A stretch of DNA of 5,094 nucleotides from Agrobacterium bohemicum. Its GTDB lineage: Bacteria; Pseudomonadota; Alphaproteobacteria; Rhizobiales; Rhizobiaceae. The position numbers and the translations under genes are program-made. Below are positions 1 to 5,094 of this stretch, piece after piece (position 1 is the first letter of the stretch; every line of letters begins with the position of its first letter). The DNA is taken from the NCBI RefSeq assembly GCF_002896715.1, contig NZ_PGEL01000026.1, positions 93,614-98,707 on the forward strand, written 5' to 3'. The notes beneath the pieces were generated by a model, which had not been told where the DNA came from, did not search any database, and worked only from the letters and a program-made list of their open reading frames with translations.

Positions 1-396
1 TTTCAGGTCGCATCCCGCGTGGGAACCCGCGTTCCGCTGAACTGGACGGCGTCCGGTCGTCTTCTTGTCGGCCATATGCCGGAAGAAGAGCGTATCGAAC
101 TGTTCAAGCGTGGCGCGCGTATTTCGCCAACCGGCCGCGCCACTGTAGATGCGACGACCTTGTCCGATGCAGCGGCAAAGGCCTTTGAGGAGCGGCTGTC
201 GATTCAGGCCGGTGAATCCGATTACTCGGTCGCCTGTATCGCGTCGCCGATTGTCGACAACGGAGGAGATTGCGTTGCGACGATTTCCATCGTGCTTCCA
301 GAACAGAAGGTGCTGGCCGACAAGTCCGGTTATGCCGACCGCGTCAAGGCGTCGGCCGCAAGGATCGAAAAGCTGATGGGCTGGCGCAACCACTGA
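1..396 (+). CDS. IclR-family transcriptional regulator, C-terminal effector-binding domain (5' end outside window)
   Basis: The open frame runs from base 1 to a TGA at 394-396 and gives 131 residues with no start, so the N-terminal part lies left of the window. The fragment matches the IclR effector-binding (GAF-like) domain. It opens with the VGTRVPLNWTASGRLLVGHM segment typical of the family (GTRxPL then a T-A-S-G-R stretch, visible residues about 8-26), followed by a PEEER helix. Near the end is an SPIVDNGGDCVATISIVLP segment (about 76-94), matching the usual 'PV.d..G.vvaaisv' strand. The winged-helix DNA-binding domain, expected in the missing half, cannot be checked. IclR proteins are cytoplasmic one-domain-sensor regulators that often control adjacent uptake and catabolic genes. 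This one is convergent with the minus-strand operon, so control of it is plausible but inferred. The ligand is unknown. An internal ATG at 76-78 is not the start, because family similarity continues upstream of it. Confidence 0.92.
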   Translation, partial: FQVASRVGTRVPLNWTASGRLLVGHMPEEERIELFKRGARISPTGRATVDATTLSDAAAKAFEERLSIQAGESDYSVACIASPIVDNGGDCVATISIVLPEQKVLADKSGYADRVKASAARIEKLMGWRNH

Positions 397-405
397 TCGT
401 CTCCT

Positions 406-903
406 CTAAGCGTGCAGTGCCACGATGGCTTCGATCTCGACCGTAATGTTGCCCGGAAGCGAGCCGAAACCGACGGCGGAGCGGGCATGCTGGCCCGCCT
501 CACCGAACACGGCATTGAACAGATCGGAACAACCGTTGATGACCTGCGGGTGATCCAGAAAATCAGGCGCGGCATTGACCATGCCGAGTAGCTTCACCAC
601 CCGCCGAACCCGGGAAAGGTCTCCCAACGCGTCGTGCATCACGGCAAGCAGGTTGATGCCGGTCAACCGCGCATCGGCATAGGCCTTTTCCGTCGAAACA
701 TTCGTTCCAACTTTGCCGGTGTGCATGAAACCATCGACCTCGCGCGGACCTTGGCCGGACAAATACAGCATGTTGCCTTCAATGACATGCGTCACGAAAT
801 TGGCGATTGGTGGCGCTGGCGGTGGCAGTTCGATGCCGAGCGCAGCAAGCCGATGATAGGGCGTATTCGCCTTCGCTACGGCTGTGATCGGGGACTGGGT
901 CAC
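406..903 (-). CDS. RidA (YjgF/YER057c/UK114) family protein
   Basis: This 165-residue protein starts with GTG at 901-903 and ends with TAG. The start is supported by an AGGAG sequence 5 nt upstream. The next in-frame Met is residue 45, inside the conserved fold, so no shorter start is credible. The LAALGIELPPPAPPIANFV segment (19-37) and YLSGQGP (47-53) fit the longer RidA-like branch rather than the ~128-residue canonical RidA. Aligned by eye to E. coli RidA, R141 corresponds to the catalytic Arg105 and E156 to Glu120, while the position of Cys107 is Ala143. The retained arginine is compatible with 2-aminoacrylate-type enamine/imine deaminase activity, but members of this branch are mostly uncharacterised. 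Trimeric, soluble, cytoplasmic assembly is expected from the family. It is the last gene of the operon, after the amidohydrolase. A role in clearing reactive imines or in the same degradation path is inferred from that position. Confidence 0.93.
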   Translation of the reverse strand: MTQSPITAVAKANTPYHRLAALGIELPPPAPPIANFVTHVIEGNMLYLSGQGPREVDGFMHTGKVGTNVSTEKAYADARLTGINLLAVMHDALGDLSRVRRVVKLLGMVNAAPDFLDHPQVINGCSDLFNAVFGEAGQHARSAVGFGSLPGNITVEIEAIVALHA

Positions 904-950
904 GCAAACTCCTGTGTCATGCGAAATTCTTTCTTCATGTCTGGCAGCAT
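900..950 (-). other. 16-codon reading frame bridging amidohydrolase and RidA genes (possible coupling leader)
   Basis: The 46-nt gap between the amidohydrolase and RidA genes is exactly filled by a minus-strand frame, ATG at 950-948 to TGA at 902-900, encoding MLPDMKKEFRMTQEFA. Its ATG overlaps the amidohydrolase stop as TGATG, and its stop overlaps the RidA start as GTGA. It also contains in-frame ATGs at 938 and 920. The AGGAG for RidA lies inside it. Such overlaps can support translational re-initiation, so the frame could carry ribosomes from one gene to the next. It could equally be chance in a short gap. No similarity to a known peptide is recognised and no separate Shine-Dalgarno was identified for the ATG at 950. 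Confidence 0.2.
909..913 (-). promoter_or_regulatory. Ribosome binding site of the RidA-family gene
   Basis: Read on the minus strand the bases are AGGAG, inside ACAGGAG, 5 nt before the GTG at 903-901. It decides the GTG start. The only upstream ATGs (920, 938, 950) are in another frame and belong to the short bridging frame listed separately. Confidence 0.75.
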
Positions 951-2155
951 CAGCGATAGGAATAACCGTGGCTGTGGCGAACCAGTTTGCGTGCGCGTGG
1001 GATGTAACGGCTGGCGACAGTCGCCTGCGCGCCGATGACGGCGTAACGCGGCTCGAACAGCTGCTTCAGTTGCGAGACGTCGCCATTGGAATCCGTCGCT
1101 TCAAGATCGGAATCGATGACGTCGAATATGGTGAAATCAGCACGGGCACCCACCGAAAGGCGGTTTTGCATATCGAGCTTGATGACCTCTGCCGGGGCGT
1201 GGGTGACGGCATTGACCACCTTGTTGAAGGGCATGCCGACAGACATGAGCTTCGACATCGTCGTTGCCAGATCCCAGACAGGGAAGTTCATGGAATGGCC
1301 ATGAAGATCGGTGGAGATGGAATGCGGTAGCAAACCACGGGCGATAGCGGCTTCCGCCACCTTGAACGAAAACGACGCGCCGCCATGGCCGATATCAAGC
1401 CGCACGCCTTCGGACGCGCAACGTTCAGCGAGATTGAACAGGTCCTCGTCTTCCATGATCGATGAACCCGCCTTGCCATTGAAGCAGTGGGTTACGACAT
1501 CGCCGGGGCCGAGAATTTCCAGCACTTCATCGTAAAGCGCAGGTGGTTCGCCCACATGCACCATCATTGGTATTTTCAGGATTTTCGCAATTTTCTTGCC
1601 GAGCTTGACGGGTGTAACGCCCCAGGAGCCGGTGATAACGTGGCTGGCACGTACCTTCAGGCCAACAATATGTTCGCTGTTTTCGGCGTAGCATTCAATA
1701 ATGCGATCGAGGTCGATGTCTCTGATATCGCGCAGTTCCGCCACACGATTGCAGGCGACGAGGCCGATGGAACCGAGATTGAGAAACGCCTTGATCCGTT
1801 CCTTCGAGGGCTCGATGATATATTCCCGGAAACCATGGAAATTGGCCTCACCAGCAGAGCCTGCATCGACAAGCGTGGTAACGCCGCGCTCAGCACCACA
1901 TTCTGACGGGCGGATCGAAATATCGGTGCCACCGTGCCAGATGTGCACGTGCAGATCCACCCAGCCCGGAGAAATCCAGGCGCCCTTGCCATCGACGCGC
2001 ACGGCATCTGCAGGAGCGGCGACCGACTGACCGATGGCGGCGATCTTGCCGTCGCCTCCCACCAGAATATCGATCGTGCCTGTCTGTGCGGTTTCGCCAA
2101 AAGCCATGGGCTTGACGTTGGTGAGGAGGAGCGGTTTCGCGTTTTCCCCGGTCAT
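950..2155 (-). CDS. Amidohydrolase/deacetylase family metallohydrolase (COG3964-like)
   Basis: This 401-residue protein starts at ATG 2155-2153 and ends at TGA. The frame stays open further upstream to 2245, but that stretch overlaps the permease gene and encodes an unrelated Cys-rich sequence. The chosen ATG has GAAGGG 9 nt before it and lies 1 nt after the permease stop. The amidohydrolase-superfamily TIM-barrel signature is complete: DLHVH gives H69 and H71, GLKVR gives K167 (expected carboxylated bridging lysine), and MMVHVGEP gives H200. VTHCFNG gives H223 and SISTDLHGH gives D283, so a binuclear metal centre is expected. The small N- and C-terminal beta-sandwich parts (about 1-60 and 340-395, with a typical GARADFTIFD segment) are present. 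The HCFNG and STDLHGH motifs point to COG3964, often mislabelled dihydroorotase. Characterised members, such as Agrobacterium Atu3266, hydrolyse acetyl-(R)-mandelate and N-acetyl amino acids. The enzyme is likely cytoplasmic, acting on what the neighbouring transporter imports. The true substrate is unknown. Confidence 0.93.
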   Translation of the reverse strand: MTGENAKPLLLTNVKPMAFGETAQTGTIDILVGGDGKIAAIGQSVAAPADAVRVDGKGAWISPGWVDLHVHIWHGGTDISIRPSECGAERGVTTLVDAGSAGEANFHGFREYIIEPSKERIKAFLNLGSIGLVACNRVAELRDIRDIDLDRIIECYAENSEHIVGLKVRASHVITGSWGVTPVKLGKKIAKILKIPMMVHVGEPPALYDEVLEILGPGDVVTHCFNGKAGSSIMEDEDLFNLAERCASEGVRLDIGHGGASFSFKVAEAAIARGLLPHSISTDLHGHSMNFPVWDLATTMSKLMSVGMPFNKVVNAVTHAPAEVIKLDMQNRLSVGARADFTIFDVIDSDLEATDSNGDVSQLKQLFEPRYAVIGAQATVASRYIPRARKLVRHSHGYSYR

Positions 2156-2156
2156 A

Positions 2157-3035
2157 TTATAAATCCCTTCGCAGTCTTGGATCGAGCATGTCCCGCAGTC
2201 CGTCGCCAACCATTTGCAGCGACAGAACGGAAAGAATGATGGCAAAGCCGGGGAAATAGGTCATCCAGTCGGCCTGTCCGATATATTGGCGGCCGCTGGC
2301 GATCATGGTTCCCCAGGTTGGAATTTCCGGGCTGACACCGAGCCCGAGAAAGGAAAGACCAGCTTCGGCCAGCATTGCGCTGGCAAACAGGAAGGTGGCT
2401 TGAACAAGGATCGGCGAAAGCAGATTGCGCAAGACATGCCGCGTCATGATGTGGAACGTGGAAATGCCGAGCGCTTGCGCAGCCTCCACGTAAGGCAGTT
2501 CACGAATAACCAGCGTCGAAGCGCGCACGATGCGGGCAAGACGCGGGGCATAAACAATCGACAATGCGATGATAACGGTGGTGAGAGATGGACCGAGTGC
2601 GGCCACCAGCGCGATGGCAAGGAGAATATCGGGGAATGCCATCATCGCATCAATAAGGCGGGCAATCGGCGTGTCGAGCCGTTTGAAGAAACCTGCGAGC
2701 AAACCCAGCGTCACGCCGATTGATGCAGACAGCAGGACAACCGACGCTCCGATCAGCAGGGACAGGCGGGCCGAATAAATGGTTCGCGAGAAGACATCCC
2801 GTCCGAATTCGTCCGTGCCGAACCAGAATATCTCGCTTGGCGGCTTCAGCCGGTTGACGATGGAAAGCTTGGATGGCGAGTAAGGCGCAATCCACGGCGC
2901 CAACGCCGCCAGAAGAACGAAGACAACCAGAATGATCAGACCAAAAGCCACGGTCTTGCGTTTAATGAACCGCCGCAGGAATTTTGAGCCTTCACTGGCG
3001 GCGGGCTTCGGCGTGTTTACTGCAATGTCAGCCAT
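2157..3035 (-). CDS. Peptide-type ABC transporter permease, DppC/OppC family
   Basis: This is a 292-residue inner-membrane permease. An in-frame TTG at 3038-3036 immediately precedes the ATG at 3035-3033. The ATG is preferred because GAGGGG lies 8 nt upstream of it. The architecture is standard DppC. A cytoplasmic N-terminus with a basic FLRRFIKRK patch (19-27) leads to a first membrane helix at about 29-51. The OppC/DppC signature GTDEFGRDVFSR follows (73-84), then several more hydrophobic helices. The EAA loop that docks the ATPase (YVEAAQALGIS onward, about 182-204) is intact, and the protein ends in the characteristic DMLDPRLRRDL. Length is normal for the family and no key element is missing. 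It would pair with the DppB-type subunit just upstream to form the translocation channel. The substrate class is peptide, nickel or similar small amide compounds. The linked deacetylase favours an N-acyl or peptide-like ligand, which is inference. Confidence 0.96.
   Translation of the reverse strand: MADIAVNTPKPAASEGSKFLRRFIKRKTVAFGLIILVVFVLLAALAPWIAPYSPSKLSIVNRLKPPSEIFWFGTDEFGRDVFSRTIYSARLSLLIGASVVLLSASIGVTLGLLAGFFKRLDTPIARLIDAMMAFPDILLAIALVAALGPSLTTVIIALSIVYAPRLARIVRASTLVIRELPYVEAAQALGISTFHIMTRHVLRNLLSPILVQATFLFASAMLAEAGLSFLGLGVSPEIPTWGTMIASGRQYIGQADWMTYFPGFAIILSVLSLQMVGDGLRDMLDPRLRRDL
2165..2170 (-). promoter_or_regulatory. Ribosome binding site of the amidohydrolase gene
   Basis: GAAGGG on the minus strand sits within the last codons of the DppC-type permease, 9 nt before the ATG at 2155-2153. 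It settles the start in favour of that ATG rather than the upstream Met at 2245. With stop and start 1 nt apart (TAATATG), the two genes are probably translationally coupled. Confidence 0.75.
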
Positions 3036-3043
3036 CAATATGT

Positions 3044-3049
3044 CCCCTC
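3044..3049 (-). promoter_or_regulatory. Ribosome binding site of the DppC-type permease gene
   Basis: GAGGGG on the minus strand is 8 nt before the ATG at 3035-3033, and only 5 nt before the alternative TTG at 3038-3036. It overlaps the TGA stop of the preceding permease gene (3050-3048), which suggests coupled translation of the two channel subunits. Confidence 0.7.
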
Positions 3050-3989
3050 AATACCGTACGCGGGGATCGATAGCCAAATAGAGCATGTCGATCGCGAAAT
3101 TGATGAGAACATAGAGCGCGGCAATGACCAGCAGAGCTCCCTGAATGACCGGATAATCCCGTCGAAGCACCGCCGAAACCACCAGACTGCCAACGCCGGG
3201 AAGACCAAACACTGTCTCGGTCACGACAGCACCCGAAATCAAGACGGCAGCGGTCAGGCCGATGACGGTGAGGATCGGGATCAGCGCATTTTTCAGCGCA
3301 TGCTTGAGAATGACGCGGCGTTCTATCAGCCCTTTAGCCCGGGCCGTGCGAATATAGTCGTCGCCGAGAACATCAAGCATGGAGGCGCGTGTAAAGCGCA
3401 GGATGAGCGCTGAAGAGACGATGCCCAGCGCAAAAGCGGGAAGCGTCAGATGATACATGCGCTCCATGAAGCTGGAGCCCGGACCACCATAACCGGACAC
3501 CGGGAACATATTGAGCCGCACGGCAAAGAACTGCATGAGAATGAGGCCAAGCCAGAAACTGGGAATACTGGCGGCCAGCATCGCGACGGTCGTCGCGGCC
3601 TGATCCACGAAGGAGCCACGGCGATAGGCCGCGTAAATACCGATGGGCAACGCTATCACGCAGGCAATGAGAAGCGAAAACAGCGTGAGAAAAAAGGTCG
3701 GCTCCGCACGCGCCATCAGCGCAGACGTAACCGGCATGTTGAGGAAGATCGACTGGCCGAGATCACCCTTCAGCATCTGGCCGATATAGATGAGATATTG
3801 AACGACAAGCGACTGATCCAGCCCCAGCCGCATGCGCAGGTCGGCGATATCCTGCGCCGATGCGTCCGGGCCGAGCATGACGGCAGCCGGATCACCGGGC
3901 GTGACGCGCACGATGACGAAGACGATGGTCACGACGAGAAACATCACGACGATCATGCCGAACAGGCGCTGGAGAATATAACGGATCAT
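3048..3989 (-). CDS. Peptide-type ABC transporter permease, DppB/OppB family
   Basis: This 313-residue inner-membrane permease runs from ATG 3989-3987 to TGA 3050-3048. A GAAGAGAG sequence lies 6 nt before the ATG. The start MIRYILQRL followed by a hydrophobic helix (about 9-29) is the canonical DppB N-terminus. RVTPGDPA (28-35), the GLDQS segment (56-60) and GDLGQS (75-80) are family signatures of the periplasmic first loop. Membrane helices follow at roughly 98-121, 133-157, 180-199, 232-257 and 281-304. The EAA loop (YIRTARAKGL onward, 211-231) that contacts the ATPase is intact, as are ETVFGLPGVG (258-267) and the terminal AIDPRVRY. Length is normal. It forms the channel with the DppC-type subunit encoded 12 nt downstream and receives substrate from the binding protein encoded upstream. 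The exact substrate cannot be read from the permease. Confidence 0.96.
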   Translation of the reverse strand: MIRYILQRLFGMIVVMFLVVTIVFVIVRVTPGDPAAVMLGPDASAQDIADLRMRLGLDQSLVVQYLIYIGQMLKGDLGQSIFLNMPVTSALMARAEPTFFLTLFSLLIACVIALPIGIYAAYRRGSFVDQAATTVAMLAASIPSFWLGLILMQFFAVRLNMFPVSGYGGPGSSFMERMYHLTLPAFALGIVSSALILRFTRASMLDVLGDDYIRTARAKGLIERRVILKHALKNALIPILTVIGLTAAVLISGAVVTETVFGLPGVGSLVVSAVLRRDYPVIQGALLVIAALYVLINFAIDMLYLAIDPRVRY

Positions 3990-3995
3990 ATATGT

Positions 3996-4003
3996 CTCTC
4001 TTC
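3996..4003 (-). promoter_or_regulatory. Ribosome binding site of the DppB-type permease gene
   Basis: GAAGAGAG on the minus strand lies 6 nt before the ATG at 3989-3987. It is a purine-rich but imperfect Shine-Dalgarno, weaker than those of the next two genes. Confidence 0.5.
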
Positions 4004-4021
4004 ATGCTCCAAGTCAGAACC

Positions 4022-4070
4022 TTTTTCGAAACCGGAGCCGCCGTAAGGCAGCATCCGGCGCATCGAAAAA
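4022..4070 (-). other. Stem-loop between binding-protein and permease genes
   Basis: The region begins 3 nt after the binding-protein stop. It folds into an outer 8-bp stem (4022-4029 with 4063-4070, TTTTTCGA against TCGAAAAA). A small internal loop then leads to an inner 5-bp stem (4032-4036 with 4054-4058). After one bulged base at 4053 there is a 6-bp stem (4037-4042 with 4047-4052, one G-U pair in the minus transcript) closed by a 4-base loop at 4043-4046. In both strands the T run comes first and the A run last, with no T run after the structure. It therefore does not fit a rho-independent terminator. In ABC transporter operons, a hairpin after the binding-protein gene commonly protects that part of the mRNA from 3' exonucleases or causes partial termination, raising binding protein over permease. 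That role here is inferred. Confidence 0.7.
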
Positions 4071-4073
4071 ACG

Positions 4074-5094
4074 TTACTTCTTGATCGAAGCATTCCAGAA
4101 ATACGGCCATGGGGCCGGGTCAACGCCCTCAACCTTCTTCGCCTTCGCGGTCAGGCCGTTGAAATCGCCGATCTTCATGTAGGGAATTTCCGCATACATG
4201 GCTTTTTGAACATCGGCCCAAAGAGCAATCCGCTTTTGTGGATCGGACTCGGCGGAAAATGCCTCGACTGTCTGCTTCCGCAGCGGTGTGTCCCACCAAC
4301 CAGGCGATGACGGAGCAAGCGAACCAATCAATGCCGGTTCCGGCAGGAACGGGCTATGGGTAATGTAGATATCCCAAAGAGCCTTGTCGGCGCGGCGTTG
4401 GGTGAGCGTCGCCCAATCCACCACCTGAAGATCGACTTTGAAACCGGCAAGCTTCAGGTACTCCGCAGCAACCTGCGCCATCTTGTAGTGGAACTCATAC
4501 TGGCGGCTCGTCAGAATGCGGATCGGTTTCGAGCCATCATAACCGGCAGCCTTTGCGGACGCGGCTGCGCCCTCGGGGTCAGCAACGTTATAATTACCCT
4601 CGACACCCGCATCTGTGTTCCAGACATAATTCTTGGGGTAGATATCACCATCCAGAGCATAGAAATCCGTGCTGCCGAAGGCTGCCGCCATCATGTCTTC
4701 CATGCTGAGAGCTTGGCGAATGGCTTTGCGGATAGCGACATCCTTGGCGACACCTTCCGCCGTGTTGAACACGAAGACGGGATAACCGAAAGGTTTCAGG
4801 ACGACGGGTTCGGTGGCGGAGGAAGATTTCACCTTGTCGAAGGATTCGACCGGTAGACTGTCAATGTAGTCGTACTGCCCGGAAACGGCAGCCTCGACGC
4901 GGGTATTGGCGTCTGGCACCGGAACGAACCGGATTTCATCGAGATACTGGTGGCGTGCACCACCATAACCGTTACTGTCTCCCGAACGCGACGTGTAACC
5001 GTCGAAACGGGCGAGCTGGATATACTGGTCTGCCTTACGCTCTTTCAGCATATAGGGACCCGTGCCGATGAACTCCTTCATCGGCTCGTCCTGC
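4074..5094 (-). CDS. ABC transporter substrate-binding protein, family 5 (DppA/OppA-like), N-terminus outside window
   Basis: The frame is open from the right edge to a TAA at 4076-4074 and gives 339 complete codons of the C-terminal part. The Met at 5081-5079 is internal, because the frame continues through it (QDEP before it) and it sits just before IGTGPY. In family 5 binding proteins (SBP_bac_5) that GTGPY motif lies near the middle of the chain. The rest shows the expected order: LARFDGYTSR, then FVPVPDANTRVEAAVSGQYD, then an AIRKAIRQALSMEDM helix. A WDIYITHSPFLPEP segment and a KRIALWADVQKAMYAEIPYM helix follow, and the protein ends in WPYFWNASIKK. The missing part should include the export signal and about 150-200 residues, given the usual ~500-530. 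The product is expected in the periplasm, delivering ligand to the two permeases encoded next. Ligands of this family include peptides, opines, nickel chelates and amino-acid conjugates. Nothing visible fixes the choice. Confidence 0.95.
   Translation of the reverse strand, partial: QDEPMKEFIGTGPYMLKERKADQYIQLARFDGYTSRSGDSNGYGGARHQYLDEIRFVPVPDANTRVEAAVSGQYDYIDSLPVESFDKVKSSSATEPVVLKPFGYPVFVFNTAEGVAKDVAIRKAIRQALSMEDMMAAAFGSTDFYALDGDIYPKNYVWNTDAGVEGNYNVADPEGAAASAKAAGYDGSKPIRILTSRQYEFHYKMAQVAAEYLKLAGFKVDLQVVDWATLTQRRADKALWDIYITHSPFLPEPALIGSLAPSSPGWWDTPLRKQTVEAFSAESDPQKRIALWADVQKAMYAEIPYMKIGDFNGLTAKAKKVEGVDPAPWPYFWNASIKK

Noticed and set aside
634..1330. Two plus-strand open frames (634-1038 and 884-1330) opposite the RidA and amidohydrolase genes
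   Set aside because: They have no recognisable motifs and overlap each other and two well-supported minus-strand genes.
1487..1906. 139-codon plus-strand frame opposite the amidohydrolase
   Set aside because: It is antisense to the conserved metal-binding region and shows no independent family similarity.
950..2155. Annotation of the amidohydrolase as dihydroorotase
   Set aside because: The HCFNG and STDLHGH motifs and the transporter context fit COG3964 deacetylases, a group known to have been mislabelled as dihydroorotase. No pyrimidine genes are nearby.
2156..2245. Possible 30-residue N-terminal extension of the amidohydrolase from a Met at 2245
   Set aside because: It overlaps the conserved C-terminus of the DppC-type permease, encodes a Cys-rich stretch unlike the family, and the ATG at 2155 has a good Shine-Dalgarno sequence and follows the permease stop by 1 nt.
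3450..4046. 198-codon plus-strand open frame opposite the DppB-type permease
   Set aside because: Its product is very rich in His, Arg, Glu and Asp with no recognisable domain, as expected for the antisense of hydrophobic membrane-protein codons. The minus-strand gene is a clear family member.
4022..4070. Hairpin read as a rho-independent terminator
   Set aside because: On either strand the T run precedes the stem and the A run follows, with no T run after the structure, and the downstream genes are clearly part of the same series.
4356..4856. 166-codon plus-strand frame opposite the binding protein
   Set aside because: It is a shadow of the binding-protein gene with no domain or start context of its own.

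Overview
The window looks like an ordinary chromosomal catabolic and uptake locus of an alphaproteobacterium. The most likely source is Hyphomicrobiales/Rhizobiales (Brucella/Ochrobactrum or Agrobacterium/Rhizobium type). This is inferred from the moderately high GC, the codon style, the gene types, and the resemblance of the central enzyme to the COG3964 deacetylase group known from Agrobacterium. Genus is not established.

Layout: the left edge carries the 3' end of an IclR-family transcriptional regulator on the + strand (1-396). Everything to its right is one tightly packed minus-strand gene series, read from right to left. It starts with a family 5 extracellular solute-binding protein, cut by the right edge (4074-5094). 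Next come a DppB-type permease (3048-3989), a DppC-type permease (2157-3035), a COG3964-type amidohydrolase/deacetylase (950-2155) and a RidA (YjgF/UK114) family protein (406-903). The gaps are 84, 12, 1 and 46 nt. Each internal gene has a recognisable Shine-Dalgarno sequence, and no promoter or convincing intrinsic terminator is visible inside the series, so it is very probably one operon. The only sizeable gap outside the enzyme genes, 84 nt between the binding-protein and first permease genes, holds a long imperfect stem-loop.

Working model (inference): the binding protein and two permeases take up a peptide-like or N-acylated amino-acid-like compound. The amidohydrolase removes an acyl group in the cytoplasm. 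The RidA protein may remove reactive enamine/imine products or act on a downstream intermediate. The IclR regulator, convergent with the operon and 9 nt from its last gene, is a candidate controller. The ATPase subunits needed to drive the transporter are not in the window. I see no RNA gene, mobile element, CRISPR array or other clearly novel system. The points worth a second look are the stem-loop, a 16-codon reading frame that exactly bridges the last two genes, and the undetermined substrate of this transporter-deacetylase-RidA set.
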